A stretch of 5,338 nt of DNA from Comamonadaceae bacterium (GTDB lineage: Bacteria > Pseudomonadota > Gammaproteobacteria > Burkholderiales > Burkholderiaceae), in assembly GCA_947374535.1 (NCBI GenBank), contig CANCCJ010000171.1, forward strand, positions 1 to 5,338, given 5' to 3'. Under the pieces are notes generated by a model. That model did no database searches and was not told the origin of the DNA. It was given only the letters and a program-made list of their open reading frames with translations. Position numbers and translations under genes: made by a program. Shown piece after piece: positions 1 to 4,823 of the stretch; position 1 is the stretch's first letter, and each line of letters begins with the position of its first letter.

Positions 1-143
1 GACTCAGGGTCTGGCTTGCCCGCAATGGTCACTTCAGCGTGGTAGGTGTGGCCGTGGATGCGCAGGCTACCTTCCGCATCAATTTTGCGGCGCAGGGTGT
101 GTGCGGCTTCAAAGTAGAAGCGTTGGCTAAGTTCGTATTTCAT
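1..143 (-). CDS. queD: 6-carboxy-5,6,7,8-tetrahydropterin synthase (QueD), N-terminal part, cut by the left edge
   Basis: Reading leftwards from the ATG at 143-141 gives 47 complete codons plus a partial Ser codon. Family knowledge: QueD converts 7,8-dihydroneopterin triphosphate to 6-carboxytetrahydropterin in the cytoplasm, the step before QueE in 7-deazaguanine/queuosine synthesis. Seen: the FEAAHTL segment (residues 11-17) and RIHGHTY (28-34) carry the expected zinc ligands H15, H30 and H32 of the 6-pyruvoyl-tetrahydropterin synthase fold. Four residues before HGH, where E. coli QueD has its catalytic Cys (CxxxHGH), this protein has Ser26. The start ATG overlaps the queE stop in ATGA, implying translational coupling. 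The C-terminal part, with the catalytic His and Asp and the substrate-binding Glu, lies outside the window. The family call is firm; strict QueD activity rests on the operon partner. Confidence 0.88.
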   Translation of the reverse strand, partial: MKYELSQRFYFEAAHTLRRKIDAEGSLRIHGHTYHAEVTIAGKPDPE

Positions 144-775
144 CGGATGCCAATCAACTTATGGGTTTGCACGCTTAGACGCCAGCGCGGGTGCGATTGG
201 CAATAGGCCACGGCCGCAGCGGTGTTGGCTGCTGCGTTTGGCCCATCCATGGGCTGCAAGTAGAAATTTTCAAAATTCAAAGACTCATACAACGCGGGTT
301 CAGCCCCCAGTTGCGGAAACACTAGCTTGAGTTCTTGGCCTTCAGCCACCAGGCGTTGGCTGCCAGCTTTGGGGCTCATGCACAGCCAGTCAATGCCCTT
401 GGGCGGAAGGACCGTGCCGTTGGTTTCCACCGCAATCGTGAAGTGCAGGGCGTGCAGTGCATCGACCAAGGCCTCGTCCACTTGCAGCAAGGGCTCGCCA
501 CCGGTCAGCACCACAAAGCGGTGCGCAGTGTCAGTGGCGGGCCAAAAGCTGGCGATGGCTGCGGCCAAGGCTTGGGCGCTGTCAAACTTGCCGCCGTGTG
601 TGCCATCGGTGCCCACAAAGTCGGTGTCGCAGAACTGGCAAATGGCAGAGCTGCGGTCTTCTTCGCGGCCGCTCCACAGGTTGCAGCCCGCAAAACGGCA
701 AAACACCGCAGGTTGCCCGGCATTGGCACCTTCACCTTGCAAGGTGTAGAACATTTCTTTCACGCTGTACGTCAT
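140..775 (-). CDS. queE: 7-carboxy-7-deazaguanine synthase (QueE), radical SAM enzyme
   Basis: A 211-aa protein. Family knowledge: QueE is a radical SAM, Mg-dependent enzyme that contracts the ring of 6-carboxytetrahydropterin to 7-carboxy-7-deazaguanine, feeding QueC and then queuosine. Seen: the FYTLQGEGANAG substrate/SAM region (residues 9-20); cluster cysteines C31, C46 and C49 in a CX14CX2C spacing, as in Burkholderia QueE, rather than plain CX3CX2C; TGGEPLLQ (91-98), the SAM-binding GGE motif; ETNGT (117-121); SPKAG (134-138); and LQPMDG near the C-terminus. Start choice: the frame stays open upstream to a TTG at 838, but family members begin with MTY..KE, matching the ATG at 775, and the length fits the roughly 210-aa Burkholderia-type enzyme. 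No good Shine-Dalgarno lies before this ATG. It is the first gene of the queE-queD unit, with a 4-nt overlap to queD. No queC is visible here. Confidence 0.95.
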   Translation of the reverse strand: MTYSVKEMFYTLQGEGANAGQPAVFCRFAGCNLWSGREEDRSSAICQFCDTDFVGTDGTHGGKFDSAQALAAAIASFWPATDTAHRFVVLTGGEPLLQVDEALVDALHALHFTIAVETNGTVLPPKGIDWLCMSPKAGSQRLVAEGQELKLVFPQLGAEPALYESLNFENFYLQPMDGPNAAANTAAAVAYCQSHPRWRLSVQTHKLIGIR

Positions 776-869
776 AGCGCTATTTTCGCAGCAAGTCGAA
801 GGGGGGCTGAAAACAGGGGTTGAAGATGCGACACTCAACTTTTTGGTTGGCTAAACAAGGGCTTCAAGA

Positions 870-1523
870 ATGGATGTCTTGACAACGCAAACCCTATCAG
901 GGGTGCAAACGAGCATTGAAATTGCAGGCACAGTGGCTTTTGCCTTGTCTGGTGTGATGGAAGCTGCCCGAAAAAAACTAGATGCGGTGGGTGTCTGTGC
1001 CGTGGCCAGTGTGGCAGCCTTTGGCGGCGGCACGCTGCGCGATGTGTTGCTGGACCGTCGCCCCTTGTTTTGGATTGAGCAGTCTTGGTATTTGTGGTCG
1101 GTCTTGGCGCTGTGCATTGCAGCCATGGTGCTGATGCGTGCCAAACATTTCAAACCCACCCAAAAATCCATGCAATGGCCTGATGCGTTGGGGCTAGGTC
1201 TGTTCGCTGCCAGTGGCACGCAAATCGCGTTGAGCTTGCAGATGCCGGCGCTCATCTCCGTGTTGATGGGCGTTATCACTGCCACCTTTGGCGGCGTGTT
1301 GCGTGACATTGTGTGCAACGAAATCCCCACGGCCTTCCATGACCACCACCCTTACGCGGTGTGCGCGTTTGCGGGGGGCTGGGTGGTGGTGGTCTTGCAC
1401 GACTTGGGCTTTGACCCTAATGCGGTCGTTGCCATTGCCGCCGCCACGGTCACGCTGTTGCGTTTGGCTGCGTTGCATTTTGAATGGCGGTTACCCACTT
1501 GGAAGATTGACGATGCGGATTAA
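870..1523 (+). CDS. TRIC / UPF0126 family membrane protein (cation channel or glycine transporter-like)
   Basis: A 217-aa, strongly hydrophobic inner-membrane protein with the duplicated architecture of bacterial TRIC (UPF0126, YicG/YadS) proteins. Seen: repeat one spans about residues 20-65 and contains a Gly-rich FGGGTLRDVL (51-60). Repeat two spans about 106-153 and contains FGGVLRDIV (140-148). Hydrophobic stretches between and after them fit about seven membrane segments with a short polar C-terminus. Family knowledge: prokaryotic TRIC proteins form trimers with a conduction pathway in each protomer, and some UPF0126 members have been reported to transport glycine; the substrate cannot be decided from this sequence. 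Start: ATG at 870 with AAGGG at 857-861 and 8-nt spacing. It is transcribed divergently from queE across a short spacer. Its TAA overlaps the stop of the convergent downstream gene. Confidence 0.9.
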   Translation: MDVLTTQTLSGVQTSIEIAGTVAFALSGVMEAARKKLDAVGVCAVASVAAFGGGTLRDVLLDRRPLFWIEQSWYLWSVLALCIAAMVLMRAKHFKPTQKSMQWPDALGLGLFAASGTQIALSLQMPALISVLMGVITATFGGVLRDIVCNEIPTAFHDHHPYAVCAFAGGWVVVVLHDLGFDPNAVVAIAAATVTLLRLAALHFEWRLPTWKIDDAD

Positions 1524-1532
1524 ACAATCTTC
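1502..1532. other. Perfect inverted repeat spanning overlapping convergent stop codons
   Basis: GAAGATTG (1502-1509) is perfectly complementary to CAATCTTC (1525-1532), with a 15-nt loop that contains both stop codons (TAA at 1521-1523 plus, 1522-1520 minus). CAATCT can instead pair with a second AGATTG copy at 1539-1544 (6 bp, 8-nt loop). Neither side carries a T-run, so this is not a standard intrinsic terminator. It could be a 3'-end-stabilising or bidirectional termination hairpin, or chance. Confidence 0.35.
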
Positions 1533-2305
1533 ACGCTGAGATTGGGCAAGCCGTCGATGTGCATTTCAATCACATCACCGCGCACCACAGGCCCCACATT
1601 TTCAGGTGTGCCTGCGTAGATGATGTCACCTGGGAACAGCTCAAACGCTTCTGAGAGCTTGCTGATTTGCTCTGCAACTGACCAAATCATTTGGTTCAAA
1701 TCGGCCTTTTGTTTCACTTGTCCGTTGACTTTGAGCCAAATATCACCCTTGCTAAAGTGACCCGTTTGCGCCACTTTGTGCACAGCACCGATGGGGGCCG
1801 ATTTGTCAAAGCTCTTGCCAATTTCCCAAGGTTTCTTTTGGTCGCCCATGCCGCGCTGTAAATCGCGGCGTGTCATGTCCAAACCCAAGGTGTAGCCATA
1901 AACCAAGTCGAGCGCTTTGTCGACAGCAATGTTGCGACCGCCTTTGCCCAGCACAGCGACCAATTCGGCTTCGTAGTGGTAATTTTTAGTGAGGCTGGGG
2001 TAGGGGTGGTCAGCCACTATGCCGGTCGCCACGTACTGAATGGCATCGGTGGGCTTTTGAAAAAAGAACGGTGGTTCACGCGTTGGGTCTGAGCCCATTT
2101 CGCGGGCGTGTGCTGCGTAATTGCGACCAATGCAATAGATGCGACGCACGGGGAACATCTCATCCGAGCCAACGATAGGAATGTAGGTGGCGGGCACCGC
2201 AAACGGCGTTTTCGGTCCGTTGGCAGCGATTCCGGGTGTGGCGCATCCCACCAATGCACCAGACGTGACGAGGGCTGAGTTTTGAAAAAAATGACGACGT
2301 TTCAT
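1520..2305 (-). CDS. Fumarylacetoacetate hydrolase (FAH) family protein with Tat-type leader and lipobox
   Basis: A 261-aa protein. Residues about 53-261 are a complete FAH C-terminal-type domain. Seen: IGRNYAAHAREMG (59-71); probable metal ligands E112 and E114 in YEAELV and D143 in GLDMTRRD; KSFDKSAPIG (164-173); FPGDIIYAGTPENVGPV (224-240). Family knowledge: such enzymes cleave C-C bonds in acylpyruvates (fumarylpyruvate, acylpyruvate, oxaloacetate-like substrates) with Mg or Mn; the substrate is not predictable here. Odd: the N-terminus has twin arginines in KRRHFFQ (2-8), a hydrophobic stretch, and LVGC (18-21), a lipobox, suggesting Tat export and possibly lipid anchoring, unusual for a normally cytosolic family. 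Start: the ATG at 2305 has a near-ideal AGGAG seven bases upstream; an in-frame GTG at 2356 lacks comparable support. It stands alone on its strand, divergent from the GST gene. Confidence 0.9.
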   Translation of the reverse strand: MKRRHFFQNSALVTSGALVGCATPGIAANGPKTPFAVPATYIPIVGSDEMFPVRRIYCIGRNYAAHAREMGSDPTREPPFFFQKPTDAIQYVATGIVADHPYPSLTKNYHYEAELVAVLGKGGRNIAVDKALDLVYGYTLGLDMTRRDLQRGMGDQKKPWEIGKSFDKSAPIGAVHKVAQTGHFSKGDIWLKVNGQVKQKADLNQMIWSVAEQISKLSEAFELFPGDIIYAGTPENVGPVVRGDVIEMHIDGLPNLSVKIV

Positions 2306-2312
2306 GCTTTGT

Positions 2313-2317
2313 CTCCT
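2313..2317 (-). promoter_or_regulatory. Ribosome binding site fixing the FAH-family start
   Basis: CTCCT on the plus strand is AGGAG on the minus strand, 7 nt before the ATG at 2305. It is the strongest Shine-Dalgarno in the window. It selects the start that begins with the twin-arginine leader over the upstream in-frame GTG. Confidence 0.85.
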
Positions 2318-2427
2318 GAGTTGGCCTGCGCATGCCTGTTTTAAGATGTGTTGCACAGCCTATTCTTCCTGATCACATTTGCTTTCGCCACCACAGACTG
2401 ACGCTTTGGTTACTTGAATTTCTTTTT

Positions 2428-3066
2428 ATGCATGTTCTTTATTCTTTTCGCCGCTGTCCTTACGCTATGCGCGCACGCCTGGCTTTGCGCGCCAGCGGCG
2501 TGGCGTATGAGCATCGTGAAGTGGCGCTGAAAGCCAAACCCGCCGAAATGCTAGCAGTCTCGCCCAAGGCAACGGTGCCGGTGTTGTGTTTGTCCACGGG
2601 GGATGTGTTAGAGCAAAGCCTAGACATCATGCTGTGGGCGCTGCAGCACCAAGATGTGCAAGCTTGGTTACCCACGACCGCCGATGCCTGGGCCTTTACC
2701 CACGACGGCATTGCCTTGAACGACGGTGAATTCAAAGCCCATCTAGACCGCTACAAATACCCACAGCGTTTTGGTTTGACAGATGGTTTGCAGCACCGCG
2801 CGCAAGGTGCACAGGTGTTGATGCGTTGGCAAGCGCACTTGCAAGGCAAAACGTATTTGTCTGGCCAGCACTGGGGTTTGCTGGATGCATGTGTGGCCCC
2901 CTTTGTGCGTCAGTTTGCCCGTACTGATCGTGCTTGGTTTGATGCGCAGCCTTGGCTGCAGTTGGCGCAGTGGTTGGCGGCATTTGAAAATTCAGAGGCG
3001 TTTGCAGCCGTGATGCACAAGCACCCCTTGTGGGTGTCTCCGCAAGATTCAACCCTGCTTGCTTAG
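2428..3066 (+). CDS. Glutathione S-transferase family protein (thioredoxin-fold N-terminal domain)
   Basis: A 212-aa protein with GST layout. Residues 1 to about 72 form a thioredoxin/glutaredoxin-like domain: CPYA at 10-13 in the active-site position, TVPVL (49-53) with the expected cis-Pro P51, and LEQSLDI (61-67), close to the glutathione gamma-glutamyl-binding (D/E)S motif, with Ser at 64. An all-helical GST C-terminal domain follows, with LLDACVAPFV (151-160) resembling the conserved N-capping/hydrophobic staple helix. Family knowledge: a single Cys in CPYx suggests thiol transfer or deglutathionylation (Grx2/Omega/Lambda-like) rather than classical conjugation; the substrate is unknown. 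Start: the ATG at 2428 begins directly at the first beta strand. The frame extends upstream to an ATG at 2332, but those 32 residues match no GST feature. No clear Shine-Dalgarno precedes 2428; the leader is T-rich. The stop overlaps the convergent hydrolase stop. Confidence 0.88.
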   Translation: MHVLYSFRRCPYAMRARLALRASGVAYEHREVALKAKPAEMLAVSPKATVPVLCLSTGDVLEQSLDIMLWALQHQDVQAWLPTTADAWAFTHDGIALNDGEFKAHLDRYKYPQRFGLTDGLQHRAQGAQVLMRWQAHLQGKTYLSGQHWGLLDACVAPFVRQFARTDRAWFDAQPWLQLAQWLAAFENSEAFAAVMHKHPLWVSPQDSTLLA

Positions 3067-3929
3067 TTGACCGTTTTTAAAAAATCCATCACCAACTGCC
3101 ATTGCGCAGGCACATTCAACGCAGGGGCATGGCCGCAGCCTGGAATTTCTTCTGTACGGAGCAAGCCTTTGCTACCTGGGCCACGCGTATGCATGGTTTG
3201 GAGGGTGTCGGGGGAAATTAAATCTGAGTTGGCACCGCGCATCACCATCACTGGAATGTCGAGCGCGTCGTATTCGTTCCACATGGGGTACTCGGGGACT
3301 TCGCGAAAAAACTGTTGCGTGATGTTGGGGTCATAGTGTGGGGTGACGCGGCCATCGGGCAAGCGGCGGGTGGATGTCTCGGTCAAGTGTGTCCACTGCG
3401 CATCGGTTTGAAAGCCAAACGGTGCATAGGCCTGGCGGAAAAATGCTTCCAATTCGGGCACTGTGTCAAACGCCGGTGGTTCGCCTGCATAAGCCTTGAT
3501 GCGCTCTACCGCCACCGCTGAAATTTCCGGCGCAATGTCATTCAACACGAGACTTTGAATGCGGCCTTTGAACGCAGGAAGCTCTATCGCCGCAGCGCAT
3601 ACCAAGCCCAATGCACCGCCCATAGAGGTACCAATCCAGTGGGCTTTCTCAATCTTCAATGCCTCCATCAAATCCAGCGTGATTCGGGCGTAGATGGCAA
3701 AGCTGTAGTCGTTTTGAGGTGCATGGCTCCATTGGCTCAGGCCTCGACCAATGGTGTCGGGGCAAATCACGCGGTAGTGCGCAGCGAGCTGCTCGGCCAG
3801 TGCATCAAAGTCGCGGCCGGTTCGGGCCAAACCGTGCCACGCAATGACCACGGGCAATGACGCATCCCCCCAAGCGGTGTAGTGGATGTTGAAGCCATGA
3901 CATTGCAAATAGTGTGAGCTGGGTTTCAT
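3063..3929 (-). CDS. Alpha/beta-fold hydrolase
   Basis: A 288-aa single-domain serine hydrolase, complete. Seen: HGLART (32-37) at the oxyanion-hole position; CPDTIGRGLS (56-65), the usual D-xxGxG-S strand-turn; nucleophile elbow GTSMGG (100-105) with S102; D236 in RGANSDLIS as probable catalytic acid; H267 in GCGHAP as catalytic base. A helical cap lies about 135-215. There is no signal peptide, so it is presumably cytosolic. Family knowledge: this pattern is shared by esterases, C-C hydrolases, epoxide hydrolases and haloperoxidase-like proteins; Ser at the elbow argues against dehalogenase or epoxide hydrolase (Asp there), but the substrate cannot be called. The ATG at 3929 is the first Met and is needed to include the first strand; no convincing Shine-Dalgarno precedes it. 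It is divergent from rsuA with only 25 bp between start codons. Confidence 0.9.
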   Translation of the reverse strand: MKPSSHYLQCHGFNIHYTAWGDASLPVVIAWHGLARTGRDFDALAEQLAAHYRVICPDTIGRGLSQWSHAPQNDYSFAIYARITLDLMEALKIEKAHWIGTSMGGALGLVCAAAIELPAFKGRIQSLVLNDIAPEISAVAVERIKAYAGEPPAFDTVPELEAFFRQAYAPFGFQTDAQWTHLTETSTRRLPDGRVTPHYDPNITQQFFREVPEYPMWNEYDALDIPVMVMRGANSDLISPDTLQTMHTRGPGSKGLLRTEEIPGCGHAPALNVPAQWQLVMDFLKTVN

Positions 3930-3954
3930 AGTGAGTTCAGTTTACGATTGAGCC

Positions 3955-4698
3955 ATGCAATTGCAAGATATTTTGTATTCCCAAGGTTTTGGTACGCGTC
4001 GTATTTGCGCGGGCCTCATTCAGCAAGGCTATGTTCAGGTCGATTTTGGCGAGGGCTTGGTCACCTGTGACGATGCGTTGCAAGACTTGGCGGTTCACAA
4101 AGGTCTTCAGTATTCGGTCCAGGGTGTGCCGTGGCCTTACCACGCCAAAGCCTATGTGTTGTTGCACAAGCCTGCGGGCTATGAGTGTTCGCATAAACCT
4201 TCCGCTTGGCCCAGCCTCTACACCTTGCTGCCGCCAGCGTTGCGCCAACGTCCGCAAAAAAGTGCCGTGCAAGGTGTGCAAGCGGTGGGACGCTTGGACC
4301 AAGACACCACAGGTATGTTGGTGTTGACGGATGATGGTCCGCTGATTCATCGCATGAGTTCACCCCGTCATCATGTGCCCAAGGTATACGAGGTGACCAC
4401 GGACGACCCGCTGGACGCCCAACAAGTGCAACGCCTGCTCGACGGCGTGGTGCTGGACGATTCACCCAAACCCGTGCAAGCCGCCGCATGCATCGCCGTG
4501 TCTGAGCATCACTTACGTCTGACCCTGACCGAAGGCAAGTACCACCAAGTCAAACGCATGTTGGCGGCGGTGGGCAACAAAGTGGTGGGGCTGCACCGTT
4601 CACAAATCGGTGCGATGCCCTTGCCAGCTGATTTGGCGCCAGGTCAGTGGCGCTGGCTGAGTGAGGATGAGCTGAAGTTGCTAGCGACAAACGCTTAA
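3955..4698 (+). CDS. rsuA: 16S rRNA pseudouridine synthase, RsuA-like
   Basis: A 247-aa protein of the RsuA/RluB/E/F pseudouridine synthase family. Family knowledge: RsuA isomerises U516 of 16S rRNA in the small-subunit precursor. Seen: an N-terminal S4-like RNA-binding segment (about 1-50, with LQDILYSQGFGTRR); LLHKPAGYECS (69-79); the catalytic motif GRLDQDTTGMLVLTDDG (112-128) with D115 as the invariant Asp; SSPRHHVPKVYEV (135-147); and the C-terminal EGKYHQVKRMLAAVGN (193-208) followed by LHRSQIG. SPRHH, YHQVKRM.AAVGN and the DLAPG ending resemble E. coli RsuA more than RluB or RluF, and the length is near RsuA's 231 aa. An insertion at about 92-108 separates the domains. The ATG at 3955 fits the S4 start; the Shine-Dalgarno is weak. 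A probable terminator follows the stop. The exact target base is inferred from similarity only. Confidence 0.88.
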   Translation: MQLQDILYSQGFGTRRICAGLIQQGYVQVDFGEGLVTCDDALQDLAVHKGLQYSVQGVPWPYHAKAYVLLHKPAGYECSHKPSAWPSLYTLLPPALRQRPQKSAVQGVQAVGRLDQDTTGMLVLTDDGPLIHRMSSPRHHVPKVYEVTTDDPLDAQQVQRLLDGVVLDDSPKPVQAAACIAVSEHHLRLTLTEGKYHQVKRMLAAVGNKVVGLHRSQIGAMPLPADLAPGQWRWLSEDELKLLATNA

Positions 4699-4715
4699 CT
4701 TCACTCAGCTTTTTT
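4655..4715 (+). terminator. Probable intrinsic terminator of rsuA
   Basis: GCTGAGTGA (4656-4664) pairs perfectly with TCACTCAGC (4701-4709), extendable with G-U and G-C pairs at both ends, and is followed at once by six T (4710-4715). The 5' arm lies in the last rsuA codons. The long loop holds a second small hairpin, AGCG-ACAAA-CGCT (4683-4695), and an alternative pairing GAAGTT/AACTTC (4674-4679 with 4697-4702) competes with the outer stem. The T-run and arm quality support termination; the large loop lowers certainty. Confidence 0.55.
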
Positions 4716-4811
4716 AGCTTCCTTGCGCTGGGTCAAACGGATTTTGTTTGAATTGAAGCCCTTCACACCGGTGGACATCGCCTAGCTCGTTACACTGAGA
4801 GTAGATTTTCC

Positions 4812-4815
4812 AAGG
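4812..4815 (+). promoter_or_regulatory. Ribosome binding site for the GTG-started beta-propeller gene
   Basis: AAGG at 4812-4815 lies 8 nt before the GTG at 4824. It favours this start over the in-frame GTG at 4815, which overlaps the AAGG itself, and over the TTG at 4830, which would be 14 nt away. Confidence 0.6.
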
Positions 4816-4823
4816 TGTTTTTT

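Noticed and set aside
327..823. Long plus-strand open frames opposite queE
   Set aside because: They are antisense shadows of a well-supported gene, with Arg/Cys/Ser-rich sequence, no recognisable motif and no ribosome binding site. The same applies to long antisense frames opposite the TRIC, hydrolase and rsuA genes.
776..838. Upstream extension of queE to an in-frame TTG at 838
   Set aside because: The extra 21 residues are low-complexity Ser/Pro/Cys-rich and absent from family members, which start at MTY; the ATG at 775 gives the expected length.
776..869. preQ1 riboswitch or clear promoters in the queE/TRIC divergent spacer
   Set aside because: I could not find a preQ1 aptamer pattern in the queE leader. 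TTGAAG at 820-825 resembles a -35 box but has no acceptable -10 partner at 16-18 nt.
2332..2427. 32-residue N-terminal extension of the GST gene from the ATG at 2332
   Set aside because: It precedes the first beta strand of the thioredoxin fold, shows no GST similarity, and lies in the divergent promoter region; the ATG at 2428 fits the family.
2306..2427. Sigma70 promoter TTGCAC (2351-2356) with CACATT (2374-2379) for the GST gene
   Set aside because: Spacing is 17 nt but the -10 matches only three of six consensus bases; not strong enough to annotate.
4772..4796. TGGACA (4772-4777) and TACACT (4791-4796) as a sigma70 promoter for the propeller gene
   Set aside because: Each box is a fair match but the spacing is only 13 nt, too short. 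The nearby palindrome CACCGGTG (4766-4773) is too short to call an operator.
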